In this document: positions 43,701-51,585 of the stretch, piece after piece
How positions within the stretch are numbered: the first letter of the stretch is position 1
How the letters are laid out: the number at the start of each line of letters is the position of its first letter
Origin: Terrimonas ginsenosidimutans
GTDB lineage: Bacteria > Bacteroidota > Bacteroidia > Chitinophagales > Chitinophagaceae
Assembly (NCBI RefSeq): GCF_022012415.1
Contig: NZ_JAKLTR010000021.1
Span: 1-64,000 of the forward strand
DNA: 64,000 bases
Direction of reading: 5' to 3'
Position numbers and translations under genes: made by a program
Notes under the pieces: generated by a model
Told to the model about the DNA's origin: nothing
Database searches by the model: none
What the model saw: only the letters and a program-made list of their open reading frames with translations

Positions 43701-44346
43701 TGCGGATGACAACGCCGGGCGCTTTATCAGCAATACCGCGCAAGTGGGTTCTTATGACAGCTTAACACTGGATCAGAAAAAACTGCATCTGGGGGTGGTC
43801 ATGACCTATGTAAATGATAACCGCAATAATAAAGTGATCCCGCAGTGGGGCTCATTTATCAATATCCGTCTGCAGGCGTATAAAGGAATGGGGATGTATG
43901 CGAAGGATTTTGTTCAGCTGATCCCCGAAGTGGCGCTGTATAAAAATCTGAACCGCCGGGCGACCATTATCCTTGCGGAGCGTTTTGGCGGAACGGTGAC
44001 ATTGGGCAAAACGGCTTTCTACCAATCCGCTTTTCTCGGCGGTCAGGAAAACCTGCTGGGATACCGCCAGTTCCGCTTTGCCGGTCAGCACAGCTTTTAT
44101 AATAACCTTGAACTGCGTATCAAACTGGCGGACCTGGTCAACTATATCCTCCCCGGCCAGTTTGGCATTACAGGCTTCTGGGATGTGGGTCGTGTTTGGC
44201 AAAACCCTGACAATTCCAGCAAATGGCATAGCGGAGTAGGAGGTGGTATTTATTTTGCACCAGCATCGATGCTTTCCCTGAGCTTTGTGATGGGAAACTC
44301 GTCAGAAGGATGGTATCCCTATTTTACGATGGGACTTCGGTTTTAA
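40744..44346 (+). CDS. Large secreted metallophosphoesterase fused to a BamA/TamA-like beta-barrel
   Basis: 1200 residues with a signal peptide (FLSAQ). Residues about 20-340 are a calcineurin-like phosphoesterase: LVGDAGE, YLGDNIYPKGM, GNHDWDKSGP, ASHHPFASYG, AAGHEHGLQL, all five metal motifs intact. Residues about 500-660 contain GDWDRHEDQWRW (about 568-580) and GIPRDRDQVL, a pattern like the catalytic loop of Fam20/HipA-type kinases. Residues about 850-1200 form an outer-membrane barrel of the surface-antigen type (GGQENLLGYRQFRFAGQHSF; terminal FTMGLRF). It is probably an outer-membrane enzyme with the phosphoesterase in the periplasm or at the surface. Its stop is 3 bases before the next gene. 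Confidence 0.85.
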   Translation: MRQLFFLTALLATTFLSAQDSVRYRVILVGDAGELNKEQQKALQHASAHVLPGKTSVFYLGDNIYPKGMELPGSGKVQGTIDILRSQYEPMRSKGAPVYFVPGNHDWDKSGPNGLAKIKLQWQYLDQLGDSLLKMIPPNGCPDPVAINLTDKLVVIAYDSEWWLYPFDKKNEDGECDCQSREDVVAKLEELRYRNRDKMVILASHHPFASYGVHGGKYTIKDHIFPLTVASKNLYIPLPVIGSLYPFLRSTFSNPEDLKHPLYRDLAKRVTKVFGDFPNVVYAAGHEHGLQLIKTDRLQVVSGAGAKHTAVKKGRNSLFADATQGYVTVDQMLDNSLRFTFYIYENDAVKTAYTYSMPFTAVTPEVELAGKVITADSMTVQVRPSYDKPGGFHRFLFGENYRKEWAAPTNLPVLRISEMYGGLKPLQLGGGMQSKSLRVADPTGKEWVIRSVEKIPDGLLPPELRSTFARDWLDDVTSAQHPFSALIVPPIANAVKVPHANPVIGVLSPDKNLGIYQRTFANMIVLFEEREPLGESDNSEKMKKNLQKDNDNTIQAKELLRARMLDALLGDWDRHEDQWRWFDTEKGKEKTYAGIPRDRDQVLHLTQGLLPKLASSGFILPTLRDFDSKLSHVKWVLFKTRFVNAYPEMQFTRDEWKKQAEKFAGQVTDSVLEAGLLRLPKPSYDLRHDVLLSKLRSRRERLPEAMLEYYDFIHKIVDIRTSDKNEFVEIKDAEDGGLNVRINKIDKEGVVKAELMNKTFSPDLTREIRLFIGAGKDSILIDNKSSKIKLRLIGGNDQKSYNVVEANKTVRLYDRDNGSVYTGNVSSLKKHISNDSLNTAFTPVNLYNTWIPLVVLGVNVDDGFIFGGGFRLLKQEGFRKYPYSSMHQLLAGHSFSTKAYRVKYNAEWIQAAGKADITLQALIRAPNNTMNYFGRGNETEYDRKTSDIRFYRTRFSTYQLDPAFRWRGAKGSAFSVGPSAYYYTFDADDNAGRFISNTAQVGSYDSLTLDQKKLHLGVVMTYVNDNRNNKVIPQWGSFINIRLQAYKGMGMYAKDFVQLIPEVALYKNLNRRATIILAERFGGTVTLGKTAFYQSAFLGGQENLLGYRQFRFAGQHSFYNNLELRIKLADLVNYILPGQFGITGFWDVGRVWQNPDNSSKWHSGVGGGIYFAPASMLSLSFVMGNSSEGWYPYFTMGLRF

Positions 44347-44349
44347 GTT

Positions 44350-46731
44350 ATGCAAGCAAAAATTCTTGATATAGTGCCAATTCCGTTTCCGCCGCCCGCG
44401 CCGGAAACATTGATCTCTTTTGCCCCATTCGTTAATTACCTGAAAAAGAGGAAAGAACAATCCGATTGTCATAAAAGCAAGTTTTTTTCTTATGTGATCG
44501 AGGAGTTCGAAAAGAATCCCGAATTGCTTGGTGAAGTGAAACCGGCGGATGTTGAGCAGTACGCGAATCAAATGCAACTCATCTATCTGAGTCTCTCACC
44601 AATGGTGGAAGATGAGGAAAATCATTTCTGGGGCCTCAGCCTGCCCATGCGCCCGGTACTCATGTATACAACCAATGCCCTGTACCGTTTCGCACAGGAT
44701 ATGATGGCAGATAAGGTTGCCAGCGATCAGATCCCCGGCACCCTCGAAGAGCTGGCAAAGGAAAAGCTTGAATACAGTTATTCGTTCATCCTGGAAAGGC
44801 TCTACGGAATGACCAATTTCCTCAACCGCTATTTCATTCATTCGGTGGTTGACAGGAAAACGGGGTTGACGAAATATTACAAACAAAAGCTTGATACAAG
44901 GTTCATCGATATAGCCACCACACGCCCATTGCCGGAACTCAACCTGGCAACGCTGAAGTCGAAGATCAATGACAGTCGCGATGTATTGCCGCTGCTCCAG
45001 GAACTTCTTCCGCTTGATATGTTCCGATTCACCGGTTTTGGCATAGCCAGTATTGAAGAAGTGACACCCCAGTATGCCCTGGAGAACATCAAAGGCCTCC
45101 TGCTTGATCACTCTTCTCTCAAGGAAGACGATTACTATACCAGGTTCACCGATTCGTTAAAGTCATTGATAGGCAGTACCGATGTCGAATTCGGTGCATT
45201 GCCTTTTCTTGAAGTGAATGGAAGACCTGTGTTCATTGATGGTGCCTGTTTCAATAGTGTGCTGATCAATTCGGCAAAAGAACATGCGTCGGGCGAGAAG
45301 TCCTATGCAAGCCTGGCGGAAGAGTATGCAAAGAAACCCAAGGTGACATTTATCCGGGATATTGCGGAAGAAGATGAAGGGCGACATGAAATGATCCGCG
45401 CCCTGAAAGTCGCCGGTGTCCGCTCATTCGCCATGCTCCCGGTGTTTTTCAATAATGCACTCGTCGGTGCGGTAGAGGTTTACTCAAAAAAGCCGGGCAT
45501 ATTGAACGAGGCATTGCTGTCTCAGCTGGAACCAGCAATGCCGTTGCTTTCACAGCTGCTGAAAAATACGATCGATCAGTTCAATGACTCGGTGGAAAAA
45601 GTGATCAAGGAAAAGTTCACCGCCGTTCAGCCTTCCGTACAATGGAAGTTCAATGAAGTAGCCTGGCATTACCTGCAGAACGAACATCAGCCTCAATCAA
45701 GAAAAGAAACAGAAGATATTGTCTTTGAAGATGTATATCCGCTTTACGGGGCGGTTGATATCCGGAATTCGACAGTCGAGCGCAACCAGGCACTGAGAAA
45801 AGATCTCCGTGTTCAGTTCACGGTGTTGATGACGGTATTAGAGAAACTTCGCAAGGTCACAGGTTTCGGCCTGCTTGACGAAAAGATCTTTGTTAGCCAG
45901 CAATGGCTTAACAAGATTGAAAAGGATAATAGTGTTTTTAACCAGGAGATCAAGCTGAATGAATTCCTGGAGAACGATATGGTGCCGTTCCTGCTGCAGT
46001 TCATAGATAATCAGCCGGAGCTCACGGCCATCGCAGACGAATACTTTTCTGCTATCAATGAAAAGCATGGTGCTGCATATGAAAATCGTCGCGCGCTCGA
46101 GTCTTCGATGACAACAGTGATCTCATCTGTCAATAATTATTTCGAAATGTTGAAAGACGAGATCCAGCAGGCATATCCGTGCTACTTCGAAAAATTCAGA
46201 ACGGATGGTGTTGAATACGATATCTATATTGGCCAATCCATCACCCCAAATAAGCCATACAGCAATATTTACCTGAAGAACCTGCGCCTGATGCAGCTTA
46301 CTTCAATGGCCGCCATTGCCCGGTACTCCCACTCGTTACTGCCTTTCCTCTCACGAAAAGTAGAAACAACCCAACTGATCTTTATTCATTCACATCCCAT
46401 TGATATCCGCTTCCGTAAAGATGAAAAAAGATTTGATGTGGAAGGGGCGTATAATATCCGTTATCATATAATCAAAAAGCGGATCGATAAGGTGAATATC
46501 AAAGACACCAGGGAGCGATTGACACAGCCGAACAAGATCGCGTTGGTTTACTTTAATCAGAAAGAAGCAGATGAATACATCTCCTATATTCGTTATCTAC
46601 AGGGCGAAAAGCTTTTAAACAATGACCTTGAGTATCTTGAACTGGAGGAGCTTCAGGGTGTTTCCGGATTAAAAGCCTTGCGTGTGGGTGTTAACCTGAG
46701 CGCGGAAGAAAAAGCCCCAGCGGTTTCCTGA
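44350..46731 (+). CDS. Large GAF-like protein with a cyclase-like DIRNST motif
   Basis: 793 residues. No signal peptide or membrane segment. Residues about 300-420 look GAF-like (SFAMLPVFFNNALVGAVEVY). Near 462-480 the motif VYPLYGAVDIRNSTVERN resembles the metal-binding strand of class III nucleotide cyclases (DIxGST), followed by helices with KDLRVQFTVLMTVLEKL. The second aspartate-bearing strand was not found, so cyclase activity is doubtful. Homologues of this layout occur as single large proteins in Bacteroidota. It starts 3 bases after the phosphoesterase gene and is the last gene of the ppk1 cluster. Function unknown. Confidence 0.78.
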   Translation: MQAKILDIVPIPFPPPAPETLISFAPFVNYLKKRKEQSDCHKSKFFSYVIEEFEKNPELLGEVKPADVEQYANQMQLIYLSLSPMVEDEENHFWGLSLPMRPVLMYTTNALYRFAQDMMADKVASDQIPGTLEELAKEKLEYSYSFILERLYGMTNFLNRYFIHSVVDRKTGLTKYYKQKLDTRFIDIATTRPLPELNLATLKSKINDSRDVLPLLQELLPLDMFRFTGFGIASIEEVTPQYALENIKGLLLDHSSLKEDDYYTRFTDSLKSLIGSTDVEFGALPFLEVNGRPVFIDGACFNSVLINSAKEHASGEKSYASLAEEYAKKPKVTFIRDIAEEDEGRHEMIRALKVAGVRSFAMLPVFFNNALVGAVEVYSKKPGILNEALLSQLEPAMPLLSQLLKNTIDQFNDSVEKVIKEKFTAVQPSVQWKFNEVAWHYLQNEHQPQSRKETEDIVFEDVYPLYGAVDIRNSTVERNQALRKDLRVQFTVLMTVLEKLRKVTGFGLLDEKIFVSQQWLNKIEKDNSVFNQEIKLNEFLENDMVPFLLQFIDNQPELTAIADEYFSAINEKHGAAYENRRALESSMTTVISSVNNYFEMLKDEIQQAYPCYFEKFRTDGVEYDIYIGQSITPNKPYSNIYLKNLRLMQLTSMAAIARYSHSLLPFLSRKVETTQLIFIHSHPIDIRFRKDEKRFDVEGAYNIRYHIIKKRIDKVNIKDTRERLTQPNKIALVYFNQKEADEYISYIRYLQGEKLLNNDLEYLELEELQGVSGLKALRVGVNLSAEEKAPAVS

Positions 46732-46742
46732 TATAAAAACAC

Positions 46743-46935
46743 TGTCGTTTAGTTAAGGATTTTCCCGAAAGTTCATTCGATGACCGATGACCGTTGGTCG
46801 AAATACATTTGCCCACTAGTGTCAATACCATATACCAATTAGCCGCAATCGCTTCCATCCAAATGCGGCACCCGGCCATCATTCATGGGCCATCGAGCTG
46901 GTGTGGGACGATCTCTTAACTAAACAACATTGGAT
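46743..46935. repeat. Dispersed repeat copy A (3-prime end of an NVGIGT-type gene) with inverted end
   Basis: 46743-46839 matches 50560-50650 at roughly 85 percent, starting TGTCGTTTAGTTAAGGATTT. The first codons read SFS-stop as in the C-terminus of NVGIGT proteins. GATGACCGATGACCG words sit inside. Near the other end (46913-46930) TCTTAACTAAACAACATTGG is the reverse complement of the left edge, so copy A could be a hairpin or a mobile unit. Confidence 0.75.
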
Positions 46936-46945
46936 ATAAAGCGGG

Positions 46946-47173
46946 TTATTTTTTTGGAATTAACACGAGCTTCCCCTCCATTGTATACACTTCTATGTGC
47001 TGACCGTAGTGAAACCCAAACTTTTCCAGCCAGGCTCCGCTGATGCGGATCTCCGGCACTTTTGTGCAATCCCAGCGCGTCGTACGGATCATCTGCTGGA
47101 TCTTTAATGTGCGTGAGGTAATTTCTTTATCCGGACTATTCAATGTAGTCGGCAATAGAACTGACGTTTCCAT
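46946..47173 (-). CDS. symE: SymE-like type I toxin
   Basis: 75 residues. The core KVPEIRISGAWLEKFGFHYG and EVYTMEGKLVLIPKK fits the SymE family, which has an AbrB-like fold and in E. coli cleaves RNA under SOS control and is repressed by the antisense RNA SymR. The first 30 residues are variable and charged. Its promoter is clear, but no antisense RNA promoter was found by eye, so the antitoxin is unknown. It lies in a repeat-rich gap between the ppk1 cluster and kefC. Confidence 0.8.
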   Translation of the reverse strand: METSVLLPTTLNSPDKEITSRTLKIQQMIRTTRWDCTKVPEIRISGAWLEKFGFHYGQHIEVYTMEGKLVLIPKK

Positions 47174-47260
47174 AGTTTATAAGTTTTGGTAAGGAGCCCG
47201 GCGGACTGTAGGGTGGTATGTCACAGACGGCCGGCAGCTCCTCCTGTGTTTGGAACACTT

Positions 47261-47291
47261 CAAAACTATAAACACAGCAAGGCTGCGGCAA
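47261..47291 (-). promoter_or_regulatory. Promoter of symE (TTG-N20-TAGTTTTG)
   Basis: Minus strand TTG (47289-47291), exactly 20 bases, TAGTTTTG (47261-47268). The transcript would have a leader of about 80 nt with GGAGGAGC and a possible AGGAGC/GCTCCT stem, and no Shine-Dalgarno next to the ATG. Confidence 0.8.
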
Positions 47292-47542
47292 GGGAAAAAA
47301 ACAATGTTCTGACGTTTTTTCCCGTAGAGATTAGATGTTTTTTATAGGAAAGAGTACTTAAAACGCTAATAGCCCAATAGCATAAAGTGTGAGGCAGCTG
47401 ATACGCTCTTCTGTCTCTACCGGATTACGAACTTCACCCTCATGTCTGAATGTGTAAGAGTCACAAAAGCAACTCTTAAACCCTTAAACTCTTAAACTTT
47501 TAAACGCACTTCTCCAGCTTTAGAACCTGATCTCCCTTTACC
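47292..47542. repeat. Gap between symE and kefC with a short GTTTAAA array
   Basis: 47293-47325 is an inverted repeat (GGGAAAAAAAC / GTTTTTTCCC). 47473-47505 is a one-sided array, CTTAAACCCTTAAACTCTTA and onward. The remainder shows nothing recognised. Confidence 0.6.
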
Positions 47543-49429
47543 TTACTCCTCCGCCAGTTCTACCTGCGCCTTCACCATTTCCCTTCCATCCCATCCGTCA
47601 TCAACACCGGCGCGCAGTATATCGCGGTCTGCACGTAAAGTTTCTTCCAGCTCTTCCACATATTTTTTAACCGCGATCACATATTCATCCGGGTTCCGGA
47701 TAGAGCTCAGGTATTTTAACCGCCGCTCATCTTCTTTGAAAAATGTTTTTGCCAGTCGTGTTGTTTCATGTGCACGATATCCAAGCAGTTTCATTGCGTC
47801 TACGCCCATGCGCAGGCTGGTGTCCAGTGTTTCCCGGTAGATATGCATCATCCCCGCATTCATAAGGTCATATGCATCGTTCCTGTTGGTAGCCCTTACC
47901 AGCATCCGCAGGTTAGGGAAATGCTTTTTGATGGTCTGTATCATCTCCAGTCTTTTTTCTTCATCCCCAATAGCGATAATGATCAGTTTTGCCTGTTTTG
48001 CTCCGGCGATCTCCAGCAACTCATGCCGGCTTGCATCTCCATAATAGACTTTGAATCCCATTCTGCGTAAGAGGTCCACGTTGTCACTGTCTGTATCGAG
48101 TACCGTCGTATTGATATTGTTCGCTCTTAAAAAGCGGCCAACGGTGTTCCCGAAATGGCCAAACCCGGCGATGATCACAGGATTTTCTTCAGCTTCCACA
48201 TCATGTTCCCTACCGGGTTTATGTTTATCAGGGTCGCATAGCCTGGGCTGGATCCATTTATCATTGACCAGCATTACTAACGGAGTTATTACCATGCTTA
48301 AAGCCACCACTGCCACGAGCGTGTCCATGATCTCTGTAGAAAGGATCCCGGCGTCTCTTGCCGCATTGCTTAATACAAATGCAAACTCTCCAACCTGGCT
48401 CAGGCCAAAGGCAAATGTCAGGTTTTGCGGAGTGGCGAGTTTGAACAGCTTTCCAAGTCCGGTGAGTACGGCCATCTTTACGATCATCACGGCGCCAACC
48501 AGTCCCAATATCATCCATGGCCTGGAAAGTATCAGGTGAAAATTGATCGATGCGCCCACCGCAATAAAGAATAGTCCCAATAATAATCCCTTGAACGGAT
48601 CAAGGTCGCTTTCCAGCTCATGCCTGTATTCGCTATTGGCAAGTACAACACCCGCGAGGAACGCTCCCAGCGCCGGGCTTAGTCCGACAGCATTCATCAA
48701 AGTTGCAGTACCTACCACGAGCAGTAAAGCCGTTGCGGTGAAGATCTCCCGGAGACCGGTTTTCGCGATCAGCCTGAAGAAGGGGCGAAGGAGGTAGCGA
48801 CCGCTGATGATCACTACTGCTACTGAACCCAGTACAGCCAGTGTTTGTGCCCATCCGGGCCATTCGGCCAGTAATCCGGTCTCTTTATGACCTCCTGTGG
48901 CGCCGGAATGGCTCACCGCCAGTAAAGGAAGTATAGCCAGCATGGGGATCACCGCAAGGTCCTGGAAGAGCAATACGGCAAAAGAACTTTCTCCTGCAGA
49001 TGTTTTCAGTTGATTCTTTTCGGAAAGCGATTGCAGAACAATAGCCGTTGAAGAAAGAGAAAGTATCATACCAAGCACCAGTGCCTGTTTCCAGTCAAGT
49101 TGAAGAAGCATAACAGCACCAGCGAGTACCAGTGTAGTGATGCCAACCTGTAAACCGCCCAGCCCGGCAATTGATCTGCGCATCCGCCATAAGCGGGAAG
49201 GTTCCAGTTCCAATCCTATAATAAAGAGCAGCATCACCACGCCGAACTCAGCGAAGTGCATCAGGTCCTGTCCTTCTTCCCCGATAAAATGAAGGCCCAC
49301 CGGTCCGATAATAATACCGGCAAACAGGTAGCCGAGCACAGAACCCAGCCCCAGTCTTTTAGCGATCGGCACCATGATCACTGCCGCTGCCAGATAGATC
49401 ATTGCCTGAAAGAAGAATGTTTGCTGCAT
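47543..49429 (-). CDS. kefC: Kef-type potassium/proton antiporter with TrkA-N domain
   Basis: 628 residues. About 12 membrane helices occupy residues 1-395, typical of CPA2 exchangers, with LGSVLGYLFAGIIIGPVGLH and FLAGVVLANSEYRHELESDL. Residues about 405-540 are an NAD-binding TrkA-N domain with IIAGFGHFGNTVGRFLRANN (GxGxxG) and VYYGDASRHELLEIAGA. The family is glutathione-gated in E. coli and effluxes K+ during electrophile stress. The ancillary oxidoreductase gene kefF lies 166 bases upstream on the same strand, supporting the KefC assignment over KefB. Confidence 0.9.
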   Translation of the reverse strand: MQQTFFFQAMIYLAAAVIMVPIAKRLGLGSVLGYLFAGIIIGPVGLHFIGEEGQDLMHFAEFGVVMLLFIIGLELEPSRLWRMRRSIAGLGGLQVGITTLVLAGAVMLLQLDWKQALVLGMILSLSSTAIVLQSLSEKNQLKTSAGESSFAVLLFQDLAVIPMLAILPLLAVSHSGATGGHKETGLLAEWPGWAQTLAVLGSVAVVIISGRYLLRPFFRLIAKTGLREIFTATALLLVVGTATLMNAVGLSPALGAFLAGVVLANSEYRHELESDLDPFKGLLLGLFFIAVGASINFHLILSRPWMILGLVGAVMIVKMAVLTGLGKLFKLATPQNLTFAFGLSQVGEFAFVLSNAARDAGILSTEIMDTLVAVVALSMVITPLVMLVNDKWIQPRLCDPDKHKPGREHDVEAEENPVIIAGFGHFGNTVGRFLRANNINTTVLDTDSDNVDLLRRMGFKVYYGDASRHELLEIAGAKQAKLIIIAIGDEEKRLEMIQTIKKHFPNLRMLVRATNRNDAYDLMNAGMMHIYRETLDTSLRMGVDAMKLLGYRAHETTRLAKTFFKEDERRLKYLSSIRNPDEYVIAVKKYVEELEETLRADRDILRAGVDDGWDGREMVKAQVELAEE

Positions 49430-49595
49430 GTAGTTGATTTTTTATAGACGATGACCAGTGGCAGATAGCCGTTGGCCTGATGTCGCGTATGCTAAAGTAA
49501 AAGTTTAATGAAATGGTGTTTTCGCTGCTGTTCCTGTAATGATGCATTCGGCCATCCATTGTCAAATGATAACAGTTTGGTCACTGATTAAGTTC

Positions 49596-50195
49596 TCATC
49601 CTTCTATTCCATGTCCCAGGCTATTGATCACTTCCAGTCCTCGATAGTTCTCCGGCTGTATTCGTCCGGATGCCAGCCCGCTCAGGATGTCCGCATACAT
49701 AAGGCTTTCGTCATCAATGTCGTTCGATTTTTTACGATGAGTTCCGTACACAACAAACGGAGGCATATACTCCATGCGGCAAAGAGAGGCCGTTTGCCGG
49801 TAGGGTAGCAGGAATTGACTGATCGGGAAGGAGTTGTGCCCTTCAGGGGTATAAGCGTTTTCCCCGCCTCCGCAGGAAATGGCGCTAAGCATCTTTTTCC
49901 CCTGGAGCGCAAACCCCTTCGGACCATAGGCCCAGTTATATTCCAGTACCAGGTCGAGCCACTGCTTGATGATCGCCGGTCCGCTATACCAGTAAAAGGG
50001 ATGCTGCAATACGAGGATATCATGCTTAAGCAGAAGATCCTGCTCCCGCTTTACATCTATGTGAAGATCGGGATATTGTTCATAAAGATCGTTTATCGTG
50101 ATCCCGTCCAGCTTTTTACAGGTTTTGACCAGGGCCTTTTGAATACGGGACCTGTAAAATGATGGGTGTGCAAATTGAACAAGTACAGAGGGCAT
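49596..50195 (-). CDS. kefF: KefF-like NAD(P)H oxidoreductase, ancillary subunit of the antiporter
   Basis: 199 residues. A flavodoxin-like fold: VLVQFAHPSFYRSRIQKALV, then DILVLQHPFYWYSGPAIIKQ, WLDLVLEYNWAYGPKGFALQ, and AISCGGGENAYTPEGHNSF. These match the KefF/MdaB family of quinone and electrophile reductases that activate Kef channels. The order kefF then kefC on one strand matches E. coli. A weak TACCTTCG element precedes the start (50219-50226). Confidence 0.88.
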   Translation of the reverse strand: MPSVLVQFAHPSFYRSRIQKALVKTCKKLDGITINDLYEQYPDLHIDVKREQDLLLKHDILVLQHPFYWYSGPAIIKQWLDLVLEYNWAYGPKGFALQGKKMLSAISCGGGENAYTPEGHNSFPISQFLLPYRQTASLCRMEYMPPFVVYGTHRKKSNDIDDESLMYADILSGLASGRIQPENYRGLEVINSLGHGIEG

Positions 50196-50321
50196 AACTC
50201 AGAATGTGTGATTTTGACCGAAGGTACGCAAAGAGGGAGAAGGAAGAGAAAGAGGGTGGGGGGAAAGAGATGTACAGAATTAAGGGAATAAGGTGTTTTT
50301 GGGCGATAGCAGGGTGTTTAA

Positions 50322-50360
50322 AAAAAAACGGGACCAGAATAGAAATTCAGTCCCTTTTTA
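50322..50360 (+). terminator. Terminator-like hairpin in the gap before the accessory region
   Basis: GGGAC (50330-50334) and GTCCC (50350-50354) with an A-run before and a T-run after. It precedes a possible nine-residue frame (50375-50404), which is too short to claim as a gene. A second stem at 50419-50438 (AATACCC / GGGTATT) follows. Confidence 0.5.
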
Positions 50361-50559
50361 AAATCCAATATCCTATGAAAAACCAAGGCAAGATTAAGAA
50401 GTAAAACGAAACGAGTCAATACCCTTTTATGGGTATTTAAATGCAGGGAAAGGCGCAGAATGCTCATGAACCTTCACGTTATAGGGTATAGGAGGTTTCC
50501 CGGCGTCATAAAAACGAAACAATTGCGTGCAATTTTGGACCTGCACGATTTTAAACCAA

Positions 50560-50650
50560 TGCCGTTTAGTTAAGGATTTTCCCGAAAGTTCATTCGATGG
50601 CCGATGGCCGAAAATACATATACCCACTGGTGTCAATACCCTATACCAAG
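50560..50650 (+). repeat. Dispersed repeat copy B (3-prime end of an NVGIGT-type gene)
   Basis: It starts TGCCGTTTAGTTAAGGATTT and is near-identical to copy A. With the preceding AAACCAA it reads KPMPFS then TAA, the usual end of NVGIGT-type proteins. GATGGCCGATGGCC words lie within it. Copy C is at 50998-51036. Confidence 0.8.
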
Positions 50651-50697
50651 TATTCAACAACGGCACCTATTCTTCAAATTTTATTGGACAACGGATA

Positions 50698-51022
50698 ATC
50701 GCCCTTTGATCTCGGGGCGAATAATGCGGAGACCTTTCGTTTGTCTCCTGCCGGCAATTTTCTGCCTCGCCGAACAAACGATGATCAACGCACGCTGCAA
50801 TTATTTCGCAAGTATTCTGGCACTAACGCAATCGGTAACAGGATTGTTTTCGACAATGGAACAAACGTCGGCATCGGTACAACCCATGTCAGTGAACCCG
50901 GTTTCAGGCTCGTTGCTGAAACCGGCAAGCGCACACGTAAAGTGAAGCAGCTCGAGCTACATGGGACGACTATGTCTTTGAATCTGACTACAAACCAATG
51001 TCGTTTAGTCAAGGATTTTTCC
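50698..51022 (+). pseudogene. Remnant of an NVGIGT-repeat (tail-fibre-like) protein gene, C-terminal part
   Basis: One frame reads FRLSPAGNFLPRRTNDDQ and FDNGTNVGIGTTHVSEPGFR then LVAETGKRTRKVK, the C-terminal repeat unit of Bacteroidota NVGIGT proteins that often carry an endosialidase-type chaperone. After a frameshift near 50940 the neighbouring frame continues TWDDYVFESDYKPMSFSQG, the conserved tail. The final stop is changed from TAA to CAA, so the frame runs on into the next gene. No N-terminal part or start was found. Copy C of the dispersed repeat is its 3-prime end. Confidence 0.8.
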
Positions 51023-51162
51023 TAAAGTTCATTCGACTGCCGATGAAAGATGCCCACATTGGGAATGAAGCTATTGCTGTAAAAAATGGGAAGATAAAGA
51101 GGAAATCTGCTTACCTTAGGCTCACTGACATTGCTCCTCACCATCTATTAAAAGTTGCACCG

Positions 51163-51585
51163 ATGAAAGTAATTGTTCTGAGCATTTTCCTGCTTTTGTT
51201 TGCCATTGCATGCAATCCGGATGTCTCTTCTATGAGTATCAAAATGAACTTCAGCGCTGCGAATGACAGATCAATTCCTGTTCTTTATTTTGTCAGGGGA
51301 AATACTGATTCAACAACCCTCGCTAACGCGGTCGTGCTGCAGGTGAACGGAGACATATTTGAAGAGGTACATAATATCCTGAAGGCAAAACTTTCTGAAC
51401 CCACGCTGTACGAAGAACAGGAAAATGTTGTAACAGATGAATCGGGAGAGCCAAGTGCGGCATACTCAGTCACCGATCCTGCCATGGCGGTTATCGTAAT
51501 AGACGATATTATTGAATTGTTGCAGGAAAAGAAATACTCATCCGGATTGGTGGAGTTGGAAAAAGTAAAAGACCTTTTGAAATAG
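51163..51585 (+). CDS. Small hypothetical lipoprotein
   Basis: 140 residues from ATG 51163. The lipobox is FAIAC (Cys at about residue 17). The frame is open upstream to 50998, but that part is pseudogene readthrough of the NVGIGT remnant, so the start at the signal peptide was chosen. The mature part has no recognised fold. It contains acidic stretches and a C-terminal helix (EELLQ-type, SSGLVELEKVKDLLK). It lies at the edge of the AT-rich accessory region and could be an immunity protein for an envelope toxin, which is inference. Confidence 0.7.
   Translation: MKVIVLSIFLLLFAIACNPDVSSMSIKMNFSAANDRSIPVLYFVRGNTDSTTLANAVVLQVNGDIFEEVHNILKAKLSEPTLYEEQENVVTDESGEPSAAYSVTDPAMAVIVIDDIIELLQEKKYSSGLVELEKVKDLLK

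Noticed and set aside
46691-46882. Minus-strand frame with GKSLTKR, similar to one at 50427-50666
   Set aside because: The similarity comes from the dispersed DNA repeat and neither frame has a family motif. The repeat makes better sense as the end of a plus-strand gene.
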